From contig KE546969.1 of the NCBI GenBank assembly GCA_000442125.1, forward strand, positions 868,001 to 932,000: a DNA stretch of 64,000 bases. Direction: 5' to 3'. Within the stretch, counting starts at the first letter, position 1. Every line of letters begins with the position of its first letter. Under the pieces are notes generated by a model. That model made no database searches. It was not told where the DNA came from and saw nothing but the letters and a program-made list of their open reading frames with translations. Origin of the DNA: Opeltia flavorubescens (taxonomy: Eukaryota > Ascomycota > Lecanoromycetes > Teloschistales > Teloschistaceae). Positions 11,984-22,725 of the stretch are shown here, piece by piece. Both the position numbers and the translations under genes were made by a program.

Positions 11984-13760
11984 CTACCTGCCAAATTTCC
12001 CTCGTAGCTCGTCAACCTCTTTCTGTAACGCCGTCAAATCTGCCATGATGTCTTTTCCTTGGAGCGGGTTCTCCGGTGCTGATTGCTGGTGTGTAGAAGA
12101 GGCACCGGAACCACTCCGATTACGGTCACTAGCAGGAATGCGATACTCGCCGATAAATCTCGACGGTGCGGGATTGTTTTGACTCTGGCTTGATCCACGC
12201 CTTCGTGGTGGAGGGGGTGGAGCTATTCCTGAAGACCCAGAGGAGGCCGATATATGAGACATCCTTTTGATTGAAGTTGTAGATGGGGTCCGTGATGGAG
12301 CTGCTGGCGGACGGGGCTTGAAATGCAGTGCCTCCGTAGAGTCAATTACTGGGAAGACGCTCGAGATAGGACTCATGTTCTCCTGGGTTGGATTCGTACC
12401 GGCTCGGCGAGGAGGAGGCAGCGGAGGCGGCTTCGACGATGTTGTAGACGACGAGTTTGAGGGCGAAGGATACGTGTACTGCGATGTTTCCTCGGAAATT
12501 GAGGTCGATCTGCTTGATTCATTGGTTGAAGATCTCGATCTGGCTTGCCCGTGACGTCGAGCAGCCGGCAAGGCGGGTGGACTTCGCTTTACAGCTATCC
12601 GACCTGGCTGCTGAGGCGGATCCAATGATGCCTCATTTTCTTCTGCTATGACAGCCGACCTTTCTGGCATAATCTCAATGTTTTTGGGAGATTCAGATCT
12701 TGGCGGTGGTGGCAAGGGTTTACTAAGATCCTTTGTCTCCGTGGAAGAGGTGGGAGAAACTGCATTCATGGAATATTTTTGTGGCAAGGTCGAATTAATT
12801 GGAGATGATGACAAACTCTCGAATGATACCGTCTGTGGTACATTTGGCTTGACAAGTTTGCCATGGCGAGAAGGTGGCACAGAAGGCCGATTTCGTCCTA
12901 CACTAGGCGACGGCTGAACTAGTCCGTGGCGTTCATCATCTGAGAAAGGCATATCCATTGACGTTCCTGGTGATTCGGAATTGGGTTCCGGATGCGGCTC
13001 GAAGATTGATTGTCGAGACACAGAAGAAGCATCTGTATTGCTATTGCTATCGCCCAGTTGCAGCCCTTGTACATGCGCAGGAGGCGAATTGGTCGGCAGC
13101 GACTTTTCAGCATGGAGCTTTTCACCCGTCAAAAGAAGCCGCTTAAAGTCATCCACATCGTACTGTGGCCTGCCAACTCTGGCGGCAGGCATTGTCGGCC
13201 CAGAGAGAGCATTTGACGCTGGAGCATCTCCCCCAAACTGCAACGCAGGAGCTTTTCGGGTTGGGTTGATCGGTAAATTCAAATTGACGACAGGTTGAGG
13301 GATAATAGAGGACGCGTTGGCGATGGTATTCCGTCGCAAGTCCTCGTCATCTTCCTGGGAGGTGCCTTCGTCAGAGTAAGGGCTAAAAGGGTCGATAGGA
13401 GAATGGTCTTCTGATGACGGAGACTCGGTATCCAACGGCGAGATTCCAGTAGGGCTTTTGGGCAATGGCGAAGTAATGGTAGGGATATTATGGCCATCCT
13501 TCGCTCGAGAATATTGTGGTGACACTATTCGCACTGCCTTCTTTCTCTTAGTCGACTTGGATAAATCTGCTGGTCATCAGCATGACAAAGCCTGATGGAG
13601 TAATTAATTGTTTGGGCAGGAGCTCCTAACCTGTGTCGAGCGCTGGAAACCGAAGTCCAGCTCGATGCACTGCATCATCTCCTCCAGCAGCTAGTGGGTT
13701 TGGCCGAGCTGGACTGGCTTCAGGGTTGTCTCTACGGCGGAAAGGGTTGGTGCCAGACAT
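11984..13760 (-). CDS. Proline/serine-rich protein of unknown function with SH3-ligand motifs
   Basis: Two exons (13631-13760 and 11984-13569) encode about 571 residues. The start MSGTNPFRRRDNPEASP and the basic KSTKRKK flanking the intron read as a normal N terminus. The body is low complexity, Ser/Pro-rich and largely disordered, with repeated class I/II SH3-ligand stretches (KPLPPPP, KPPPLPPPRR, APPPPPRRR). Near residue 180 is a short ordered-looking segment, QYDVDDFKRLLLTG. The C terminus (about the last 30 residues, DLTALQKEVDELRGKFG) should form a short coiled coil. I do not recognise a named family. The pattern suggests a cytoskeletal or endocytic adaptor, but that is inference. The acceptor is a tandem CAGCAG, so isoforms differing by one Ala are possible. 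Confidence 0.75.
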
Positions 13761-14364
13761 GACAATATTGGTGAATGCTGGTCGTCATCAGAACAGCCAC
13801 ATCTGGACTCCGGATCATCCGAGTCGCGCTGCATGTGGCAAGTGTTGGTCGCCGACTTGTCCTGCAGCGGTGAAGTTGTACGTGAACCGCGGAGCAACGG
13901 CTGAACTTGGTCCAAGCTTCTACCAGGATGAGGTACCAGGGTCTTTATCCTTATCGGAGCTTTTCTTGACGCATGCCGCGGCCTTGGCACCTTGGCAACG
14001 CCGCCAGGGCCGGGGGTGTTGTCCTTTACTTGTATCAGTGGAACTGCTCAATTGTTTCAAGCCATGCACATAGAGTAAGAACGTACTCCATCTCTGAATG
14101 TCAAGGCGGGGTGAATCAGTTCACATGTTCAAAGAAGCTCTACAGTGATGAAACGTTGTTAGCATACTCTATCCTTTCTGGACCCTAGCACGTGCTTCGT
14201 CGCCGTCGATGGACACGGGCAAGAAGGATAACGAGCACTTTCTCTATGTTGCCTAATGGATCGCCAAATCAAGGCTTGCTACCAGACGTCATCCACAGAG
14301 GCATGCACTTTGAAGCGGGTAAGACTGTCAAGATACAGTCGACTCATTCGAACAAGAACGCAAC
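13761..14364. other. Intergenic region between two minus-strand genes
   Basis: 604 bp: promoter and leader of the Pro-rich gene plus the 3' flank of ECO1. Plus-strand frames here have no recognisable content. Confidence 0.5.
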
Positions 14365-15663
14365 TCAACTCTTTTGGTCATACACGTGCCATCCAGTCCT
14401 TGTGCCAAACCATCGCTCAGCCAGCTTCCCTCCACTTTCTGTTGGCTGACTGAACGCAACCAGATCCTTTGGTACCTCCATGCCATAGAAGAAGTTGCCC
14501 CTGGCAGTTTCCAAAAGCTCCTTTGCAATTCCACGGCCTCGGTGCGATTTTGACGTCCAGATTCGGGTAATGCCAAGGAGCGCGAGGTCCAGGTCGGTAG
14601 AAGTCGAGATTGAAGAGCTCGCCTGACCTGGATCGTACACAACCTCCTTGTTCTCATTGGCCTTGGGATCAATAACTTGGCGTGAGTTGCTGATTTTTTC
14701 CGCNAGGCAGAGTCCGATGCATTTCTCTCCCTCAATGTGAAGGAACGCCTTAAAACGCTCGCCTGCTGTGTCTGCTTCATTGCTGTCTTTTTTCTTCCTC
14801 GATTTCGGACCGGGATGATCCGATTTCGGAGCCAAAGTAGCCCACAGCTGTTCATCCTCAATTTCGGCAGAACCTAGTTCAGTGTTCACAACCTCCAGCA
14901 CCTTCTTAACCTTATTTCTCGCCCATAGTGGGCTCTTTCTATCAACCACCACCATCTCCTCCCCTTCGTTCAACCATCTCTTGTGTCGTGGGTAGGCTCT
15001 CTTCAAACCTCCGTCTTTTGACGATAAAAACTTCTTCCCTACATCGACGCCTCCAATATTCATGGCGTGGAACTCTTTGTGTAGCGCAGCATCCTCTTTT
15101 ATTGATGGGATGTATTCCATGCCGCAAGCCTTACAAGTCTTCCGCACCTCGCCTCCAAGGTCGATCTGCATTTGTGTGAACCGCGTTCTCTTCGTCGGTC
15201 GCGGCGCATCTGGTTGAATGTTTGGGGCTATATCGGCCAAAGGCTCTGATACTGTATTTGGACTTTCCTGTTGGCTGCGTAGGGATCGCTTGCGCTTGAG
15301 GGACGAGAATGCTGGCTTTGACAATTCGGGTTTTGGAGAATCTAGCTGTGGCGGAGGTGGGGAGAGCGATGATTCAGAGCCTCGATCTTGTTCTGTGACT
15401 GGATCGGAGAAGAGGTCCTGGTCAGGCTGTGGTGAACTTGAGGGCGCCGTCGAAGATGATAGGACGCGGTCTTCTAAAGGTACGGTGGGAGGGTCTTCGG
15501 CAGGCACATTGAGGTATTCTTCTATGGCGGTACCATCCACGTCCATCCGGATTCGTTTTCGCGGAAAATCAGCCTCATGAAAAGATGGGGCACGTTCAGC
15601 TCGACGGGTGTATGTTTTGATAATGCCACTTGAGCTTCGAATTAGCCTCTTTAGATCTTGCAT
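14365..15663 (-). CDS. ECO1: Cohesin acetyltransferase ECO1/CTF7
   Basis: A single exon of 432 codons. The enzyme acetylates Smc3 during S phase to establish sister chromatid cohesion in the nucleus. A disordered, basic N-terminal half (KRKRSLRS, PTKRTRF) precedes the family C2H2 zinc finger, Cys177-x2-Cys180 and His195-x3-His199. The C-terminal GNAT domain shows the acetyl-CoA loop SHRGRGIA and the end VAFSQPTESGGKLAERWFG, diagnostic for Eco1/Esco. The ambiguous base at 14704 is the third position of a CTN codon and therefore always Leu, so the protein is fully determined. The length exceeds yeast Eco1 because of the N-terminal extension, as is common in moulds. Confidence 0.95.
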   Translation of the reverse strand: MQDLKRLIRSSSGIIKTYTRRAERAPSFHEADFPRKRIRMDVDGTAIEEYLNVPAEDPPTVPLEDRVLSSSTAPSSSPQPDQDLFSDPVTEQDRGSESSLSPPPPQLDSPKPELSKPAFSSLKRKRSLRSQQESPNTVSEPLADIAPNIQPDAPRPTKRTRFTQMQIDLGGEVRKTCKACGMEYIPSIKEDAALHKEFHAMNIGGVDVGKKFLSSKDGGLKRAYPRHKRWLNEGEEMVVVDRKSPLWARNKVKKVLEVVNTELGSAEIEDEQLWATLAPKSDHPGPKSRKKKDSNEADTAGERFKAFLHIEGEKCIGLCXAEKISNSRQVIDPKANENKEVVYDPGQASSSISTSTDLDLALLGITRIWTSKSHRGRGIAKELLETARGNFFYGMEVPKDLVAFSQPTESGGKLAERWFGTRTGWHVYDQKS

Positions 15664-16065
15664 GCTTATTCAAGTGAAGGAGAGTTTTCCTTACCGTCTG
15701 AATGAATTTGAAACCCCGTAAGGCATAGTTGTAGACGATGGTGCACGGGTTGGAAAAGTTATGAGAGTACGCGAACTTTCTTTTGCAACGCGTAATTGCT
15801 AACGCCGTTATTCCCGGGTTACCCGCCTGACCCGTTATCATTATTATGGCACATTACCAACCTTCCTTCCTCCCACCTGTGACCATGCGAAAATCCAAGT
15901 ATTATAAGCTACGCTTTGATATCTGTCTGATCTGCAGGTATGCTCCCTCCCGTAAGTAGCGATATGATAAAAGTGCACTGGAGCATTCCCGTACCGCCCA
16001 CCATCTCCCATTTCCCCCACAATAACAGCCCCCTGTCTTATCACACGCGTTTGCCCGTATTCCCG
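15664..16065. other. Upstream region of ECO1 and 3' flank of the small membrane-protein gene
   Basis: 402 bp, no coding signal recognised on either strand. Confidence 0.5.
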
Positions 16066-16537
16066 TTATACTCTCTCCTGTGGAACAAGCATCCTTTCTC
16101 CGTCCTCGCTATCCTCCACCTCATTACCTTGACGTAAAAAGAACCGTCTTACTGGCTTTCTCTTTCCGTGCAGCTTCAACTTATCGACGACGAGGATGCC
16201 CATGGTTAGAATGAAGGCGGCGACCATGATTGCTGGAAAGACTACGTATCGCGTCCATTTGGATACCTTGTTTTGATCGAAGTCAGGGAGAAGGCCGGAG
16301 GGACGGTTGGAATTAAATGGAGGGGACGGCGTTGGTGGAGACGTGAAGTGAGAATGCTTTTCGGAGTTGATGGTGTTGGACGCCTCGTGAAGGGTTGGCG
16401 GAGAGGATCCCTAAGGGACAAGCGTGAGCTACGTAACCTTTTCCTTGTTGTTTTTTCATCCTCCTTTTTTAGAGAAACAATAGAGATATGGATGAAGATG
16501 AGGTAAAGGAAAGGGGGATTGGGAATTTTATTACCAT
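16066..16537 (-). CDS. Small single-pass membrane protein, first coding exon is only the ATG
   Basis: Two exons: 16535-16537, which is just ATG, and 16066-16410, joined across a 124-bp GTAATA...CTTAG intron. The product is 115 residues. It starts MGSSPPTLHEASNTINS, has a Ser/Pro-rich N-terminal half, one strongly hydrophobic helix (about residues 56-77, with VFPAIMVAAFILTMGILVV) followed by a basic cluster KLHGKRK, and an acidic tail (EVEDSEDGER). The 115-codon open frame has a stop just upstream of a good acceptor, and composition is protein-like throughout. Basic residues after the helix suggest that the C-terminal tail faces the cytosol or matrix. I do not recognise the family. The one-codon first exon is inferred, not proven; a longer first exon in another frame is possible. 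Confidence 0.6.
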
Positions 16538-17749
16538 TTTCAGCAGATTAAATTCGATCAAGGAGGGTACGAAACGGAATAGACAGGTATGTAGGGAGCT
16601 ATTGCAACACCGGAACGGTAAATGGTAAGTACAGAGTAGAACGGCACTGCGGGGACGAAGAATCTTGTGCCGACCGACTTTGTATCTACATAAGATTTCT
16701 ATGGAGGATAACATCCACGGTACAGTTGCTCGGTTAGTCAAATCCACATCCACAATCACATACTTTTGCTCTACTTCCCGTACCATATCCACGTTCAAAT
16801 TAAATTGGTAGGTACTTAAGAAATCAAGCGATGGCCTCAACTTTTGCACCATTCTGTTGTATCATGGTTGTCCCTGATTATTAAGAGCAAACATTCGTAC
16901 GAACTATCATATCGCCCTGGTCCTACTATTCTTCTACGTCAAGCAAAGCATCTATCTTTCCTTTCGCCTATCCAAAGGGGTTATTTTCCCGTTTTCGGGA
17001 GGCCGAGGTCGAACTAGATTGAGTTTCACTATAAAGCATGCCTTCCATGGGCATTTTATTGCTCCATCTCTATCCGCAGTCAACGCTGGATAATGATAGG
17101 TGCCAGTACTGTCCTCTGCGCCAAATCAGTATCAAAGACGACTCATCCTTCCATCTAAAGCAGGCATCTCAGCAAAGCTAAACACGATTGAAACGATTAT
17201 CTGTTAGCCGAAACCCTTTGCCATTGGCTTGCCGGATTATGTAGTGCCCAATTCTGGCCTTCTGTCATTGCCCTTCATGCTTTGGGCTGTGAAGTGGGCA
17301 GTGAAGTGACTTCCATGTGCACATCTCAATACCTCTTGGATATGACTGCCATCAGATCAGTGGTTTTTTATTCAACTATCATGGAAGAAAGGATCAAGAG
17401 GAAGTTATGCTTTTGGGAGTGGCAGGGCTAATGAAGGGGCACAGACGCCACAGCGGTGAGCAAAGGTAGTTTGTACGAGATGTAGAGATCATTCGTCCGT
17501 TGCACCCAGACACTGGTAGTACAGCCCTGGGTTGAAGATTGATTCCAAGGATTCGAGGACGTTGACCATATAAAACAATACATCGTAAAGCTTCTTCAAT
17601 CATGGGGCACAAAGGAGAGGTGAACGAAGTTCAGTAATATCTTCTTTGTAATCTTTATCTGCAATATGTAGAAGCCTGTAGCAAGCGATCCCTCATCGCA
17701 TTGTGATTTCCAATAGTAATGCTTGCGAGTTTCTTGTCCGTAGAATCGT
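16538..17749. other. Gene-poor stretch of 1.2 kb
   Basis: It contains the upstream region of the small membrane-protein gene and the 3' flank of the BTB gene. No frame with recognisable content was found on either strand, and no tRNA-like T-arm. Confidence 0.45.
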
Positions 17750-18597
17750 CTATGTGAAGGAGTATGTCATCCCGCATTTACAATAGGGGCATACAATGTT
17801 GCCGACATGCCCAAAGCGCGAAGTGACATGGTCCCCAGAGGTCAAAGTAAGCTTCTCTTGCCCACTGGGAACACCCCAAATATCGATGAGGTCCACGGCA
17901 AATTCTCCATGACTTTTTACGACCTCCATGAAGTCTTCTCTGAACCGGAGTACCTTCTTATGCTTCCGAAGAGTTGACATCAGGCAATTACGTAGTTTGC
18001 GATCGGTGGCAATAGGATCCTCGTAAATCGTTCGAACGACGTCTGGCAGGTTGTCTCCACTCCAGCCGTCCACAATCGCGACAGCAAATTTCTCTCTTGC
18101 CAGCTCTTTCAAGTCGCTGACGTTGTAGCGGTCGCCGACTATGTACATGCCAAGGTTGAAGTCGAGTTTCTTTGATTCGCTACGTTTCTCGTCCGAAGGG
18201 CCACCGTCATCATAATCACAAGTGTAGAGGTAATTGATGAGTTCGTTGATCATAAGTGGGTCGACTTCCTTTAGTTCGATGGTAGCTGTCTCGGTTTCCT
18301 GCAAATGGGGCGTTAGCTTGTGTGCTTCCTGGGGCCCAATATATTGGCTTACGTACTTTGAAGCCTGGCTGACAAGCTTTTCTGAAAAATTCCGAGCTGG
18401 TACACAACACTAGACGGTGGACCTTCCAGCTCATTCCCTCACAAGTGATGACCATGTCATGGTAGTTACCAGTCTCTAAGGCGCTGTTTTGTGTTAGATA
18501 ACTCCTCGACAACCGCTCCTTGGACCTACTTTGACAGGCGGCGGCGTAGTAACTGGTGCCCATTGGCAACTAACTTGTCCTGAGGATTAGTACTCAT
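17750..18597 (-). CDS. BTB/POZ domain protein
   Basis: Three exons (18530-18597, 18357-18483, 17750-18298) give 247 residues. The BTB fold covers about residues 20-110: [33 protein letters not shown], then [17 protein letters not shown]. The middle ([20 protein letters not shown]) matches the usual continuation of fungal BTB proteins. The C terminus ends with a possible metal-binding CPYCKCG. BTB domains dimerise and often recruit Cul3 ligases or act in transcription; fungi have many such paralogues and no specific role can be given. Both joins (LSN-ALETG and GFK-ETETA) are in phase and fit the fold. Confidence 0.88.
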
Positions 18598-18956
18598 GGC
18601 TTGGTGTAAGGAAGTTTCCGGAATGGAAAGAATTTGAAGTGGTGGCTCTTTCCTATGGTTGATTTATATGAGCAAGAGGTGATCTTATTTAGATTGAACA
18701 CGAAGGGAGGTGGACGTAAGATTTGATAGGCGTTTGGTTGGATTCTAGATCAGTGGGGAATGAGGGCAACTCTTGAACGAAGTAGCGTCTGAGGTCCTCC
18801 CAAAGAGGATTTCAGGAAACAGCTCTAAAATCAACCATGCCAATACGTGTAAATCACCTTACCGTGGTTATGAATGTCAAGTCCTATTTTTCCTCACCTG
18901 GCTCTGGACGGAACCGGAAGAAGTCTTTTGCCAGTGCCTCGATGTCAGCTTTCCCT
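18598..18956. other. Upstream region of the BTB gene; 3' flank of SAS2
   Basis: 359 bp with no recognised coding or RNA feature. Confidence 0.45.
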
Positions 18957-20014
18957 TTACGTATCGTATTCAACAAGGTAATCTTCCACAAACCCCGTCT
19001 CGTCAACAGGCGGTGTAAGATCCAGTTTCCTCGAACGCACCAGCTCTTTCACTCTCGCCTTGCTAATGATCAAGGTCCCATCATTTTTCTTCTTCGTCCC
19101 TAATACATCCATCTCCTTTAGGGTCGAGACCACATCCTCAGCCAGCATCCAACAAGTCTGTGCAATATCCTCGACACTCAACGTAGTCTTATTCTTCATC
19201 CCCAAGATAGCATTTGCGATCCGTGCTTCCCAAAATTTGAGATATCCAATCCTACCTAACTCACTCAATGGTTTCTCTGGCCCCCCAATATGACCTTCAA
19301 GTCTACTCAGTTCGTAGCTGATTCCCATCATAATCTTGCCCAGACCTCTACGCTGCCACGGTGGGAAGACGAGGATGCAGGCCAAATTGTTGTCATCCCA
19401 GCTCATCTTCTCTTTGCTGAAGAAGCCGATGATCTGGGGTTCTGGCAAGGGGCCAGGGCCATTGGGGGCACTATGGACAAGGAGGTAGTAGTTGAAGGCC
19501 GCAACATCAAAGAAGACAGACTTGTTGTCGAGGAAGAGTTTGGCGAAAAGAGAAAGGTTTTGACTGAAGAGCTGTCATGAGGGGTTAGCCAAAGCTCTGG
19601 GAAGGAGGGAGGAGGTGGTCGAAGTACGCACTTGATGCTCCTCGCCGTCAACCTCGTAGATAGAGTAGTCATCTTTTGAGTAGATCAATTGACCGGGTGG
19701 ATGTTCATTTCGCGCACAGCATAGCTTCTAGGATTGATGGTCAGGCACGTTGGCTTGATGTTGGATGGACAATACCGTACTCTATGGGCCAGGAACGGCA
19801 CCAGATCCCGGCAGTATTTGAAGCACCATTGACATACGTAGAGTCTGTCAACATCTCTGCCAATAAGCTCGTCTGGGTAGTGTGAAGGATACCATGCTTT
19901 GAAGAGGATATCGCCAAGAATGACATGCTCCACATTAGAGTTGGTGGCCTTCGGCAATGGGGTCAATCTCGAAGAATTTGCTACGGGGGATGCTGCAGCG
20001 GCCCTGGAGCCCAT
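18957..20014 (-). CDS. SAS2: MYST-family histone acetyltransferase, SAS2-like
   Basis: Three exons (19781-20014, 19632-19727, 18957-19571) encode 314 residues. The MYST zinc finger is Cys61-x2-Cys64-x12-His77-x3-Cys81. The first intron is placed so that this finger and the following EHPPGQLIY are intact. The catalytic domain has LFSQNLSLFAKLFLDNK, the acetyl-CoA loop QRRGLGKIMMG, and the GPEKPLSELG stretch that carries the catalytic Glu. The protein lacks a chromodomain and is short, and the finger reads LYVCQWCFKYCRDL. These favour Sas2 (H4 Lys16, euchromatin boundaries) over Esa1/Tip60. SAS2 versus another short MYST paralogue is inferred; the MYST assignment is firm. Confidence 0.88.
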
Positions 20015-20306
20015 TTCAAGATCCCCGAAGAAATGAGCGGCATGGGATGATCGAGTTTCTGTACTTAGGGTCTTGTTCGCAAGAGCAAAATGTTGACATT
20101 TACCTCACAATATTAACAGCAGTCATATCAGATTTTGACGATTATTTTTGAATGATGCTCCGCCGTCATTTCCCCCCAACCCTAAGCCTCGTTTAAATTA
20201 TGATACAGAATGATAAAGAACTCCTCTACCTGATGCAGTGACTGATAAAGACCCCTTACAGACTCTTTCTCTGCCTCATCAAGAGGTCAGATAGCGTAGT
20301 CAGTCT

Positions 20307-21667
20307 TTACAGAACGAGTGCACGGTTCTGATACCTGTTGCGATGCCATCGTCCCCGGCCTCGACGGAATCCCTGACCTCTCTGGAATCCCTGGCCTTGA
20401 CCAGCCCCGTTGTTGCCGTTGTTACCATTATTACCCTGAGGGACAAATGTACCGTTTCCGGCTGCACCACCATTTCCAGTGTTTCCACCGTTCCCGTTAT
20501 TCCCACCGCTAGCCTTGTTTTGACCACCAGCGTTTTGTTGACCATTGCCGTTCCCGGCGTTCCCGTTCCCGCCGTTACCGGCAGCGGCGCAATTGTCGGC
20601 GGTGGAGAATCGTACACAATCGTCCTGCGCACCACGCCTGTATACGTGTCAGTGGAAAGTACCTCTCCAAGTAAGATGCAACTTCAACTTACTGTGCAAC
20701 GGGCATGATGACTGGCTGATGGTTGGCTGCCGCGGACATGGTACAGAGACGATAATTCCCAGCAGGAAGACCGCCTGTTACAGCAGCTTTCAATCCACCG
20801 TTGCCATCACCAGCATCATCAATACCTTTGAAGAATGCGAATTCGGAGGCTACGGGTGGCGCCTTAGGGAAGAGATCATTTCCAAGGGCCTGTATAGTGA
20901 CCTGCGGAAGGTTTAGCTTGTACCTAAAAATGGGCGAGGATCCAGGGAGACGAACATGAACGTGTCCCACAATGTTTCCGTTTTTTAGCCCTTGAGGAGC
21001 AGTATAATAAGTGACGGTAGGGTTCGTAAATATGCCAGCATTTAGATTTGCAACCTGTAATGTGACATCGAAGTCGGTGTTTGCGGCGATGCATCCTTGT
21101 GTGGGATTGGTTATGACAGTGGAGACCATGTTTGCCGTTGCTGGGATATCACCCATTACTAGGGCCAATGTAAGCAGCTGCTTCGGTCCAGAGGTAGATG
21201 GAGCTCACCGATGCCATTGCACGATCCACCTTTAACCTGGGCGCCGTTGGTTAAGGTTTTGCCCGTGCAAAAATTGATGAAATTGTCCGGATCAGTGGCA
21301 GATGCAGCTTGGCCAGCTTTGACACCCTCGGCATTGCCTTGACCATCTAAAGCACTTTGCAAGATATCAGCTGGACAGTCAGGGCAATCCTGCTGAGGAA
21401 GCTCCTTTACCTTGCAGTCTGCACATTATCCGGTTCCAAGACTACTTGGGCGTTGTTACCTGTGGTAGCTGTGGCACCATTGTTGTTATTGTTCGTGTTC
21501 GTGTTGTTGTTGTTTTGATTGCCGTTGTTCTGCTGGTTGTTGTTGTTGTTGTTGTTATTCCCTTGGTTGCCATTCCCCTGGCCCCGATTGCCGCCATTCT
21601 GGGCGAAGGCTACATCAAGGAAGCCAGCAGATAAGACCAAAGCCGCGAGATACTTGTTGAAAATCAT
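20307..21667 (-). CDS. Secreted fungal protein with Asn/Gln-rich N terminus and Gly/Asn-rich tail
   Basis: Four exons (21411-21667, 21209-21354, 20693-21158, 20307-20637) give 399 residues. A signal peptide (about residues 1-22, ending DVAFA) precedes a 50-residue region of Asn, Gln, Gly and Thr runs. The conserved core includes DNFINFCTGKTLTNGAQVKG, GSCNGIVMGDIPA, GHVHVRLPG, FAFFKGIDDAGDGNGG and NYRLCTMSAAANHQPVIMPV, then RGAQDDCVRF. This core is a widespread secreted family of filamentous fungi, sometimes carrying the misleading database label of a ribosomal protein S17; nothing here is ribosomal. The tail is Gly/Asn-rich and ends in Arg-rich FRRGRGRWHRNRYQNR. The molecular function is unknown; a cell-wall or extracellular role is likely. 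Confidence 0.82.
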
Positions 21668-22725
21668 GATGAAGACAAGATGTAAATTGTAAAAGGGTAA
21701 ATTGTAATCGCTTCCGTACAAAGGTCAACGAATGTAGACTGGCTGGCAGTAAAGGAACGAATGTATGATGAAGGAAAAGATATCACACGATCAACGTGCA
21801 GTGACAGGAAATAGAGGTCGAGAGAAGAATGGTTAAAGAAAGGAAGGCCCTCGATGAGGTCGGTCAGAGCAAACACAGACTGAACGTTGCTGGAAAGCTT
21901 GGAGAGAAGAAGACATATTGAGAGGTGTTTGGGCAGGTCTTTATGAGATCTTGGCAATGCAGAGATGAAGGGATCATAGTAATGCGATGCCAGCGGGCCT
22001 GCCGTCAGCAAGTGGTGGCAGCATTGACGAAGGTCCACCTGGAGGTCCATGTGGAGTGCAGATCGTCTCACCAGGCACCTTGATCCTGAGGCTCTATCAG
22101 AAAGCACGGAGAATAGTGGTTGAGCTAAGCATTGAGGACTGGGGCCAGAGCGGTTATCAATGCAATGAGCGAGCGAACTCGGGAATGGAGGTAAATTCGG
22201 AACAGAAGATGTTTGAGGTCGGAAAATAAGCTTCAATGCAGGCGCCAAGTCGAGCGCTTGGCTATTTTAGCTTGGGGATAGGCCTTATCGCCGCCCCCTA
22301 TCCTACAGCAACCTCTGCTAATCAATCTCTTGCAGAATTCGTGCACTGTATGTAAGATCTTGCACGGCGTAGATACAAAGATTACTTCATCTTGTCCACC
22401 TTCCCTCACTCAAGAAACCGCAATAGCCAACAATTGAACTGGGTCCTGTCTTAACCCAAGACGATTAATCAAGCTAAGTAGACTAAAAAGAGCATCAGGA
22501 CTATTGTTTTTTCTCCTAGAAGATGAAGGGCATGAGCGTAAGCAGAAATCTACACCAGAGACAAACGAACAATACAATGTTGTCAAAAGTTAGTTGGGTA
22601 CATTTTCGATGCCTCGACTCTCAAGGCTTCTGTATTACCCCCTATTCTCGGTCCTACACACCCGATGGAACATTGATATGGGGAATCCTGTCTTTCCGTG
22701 ATTTTCGATCTGCTTTTGTTTCGGT
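21668..22725. other. Upstream region of the Asn/Gly-rich secreted protein gene
   Basis: 1.06 kb. A 194-codon minus-strand frame (21664-22248) overlaps the start of the secreted gene. It has a leader-like low-information sequence, so I treat it as chance or an upstream ORF. No other feature is visible. The far end is the 3' flank of the PhzF-like gene. Confidence 0.4.

Noticed and set aside
13633-14073. 146-codon plus-strand frame
   Set aside because: It is antisense to the first exon of the Pro-rich gene and reads as its shadow.
18957-20014. MYST gene called ESA1/Tip60
   Set aside because: No chromodomain precedes the zinc finger and the protein is only 314 residues, which fits the SAS2 type better.
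20307-21667. Ribosomal protein S17 label for the secreted protein
   Set aside because: The signal peptide, secreted core and low-complexity flanks are incompatible with a ribosomal protein; the label is a database artefact as far as I can judge.
21664-22248. 194-codon minus-strand open frame upstream of the Asn/Gly-rich secreted protein
   Set aside because: It overlaps the real start codon in another frame, has no recognisable motif and reads like a translated leader (Ser/Leu/His-rich); best taken as chance or an upstream ORF.
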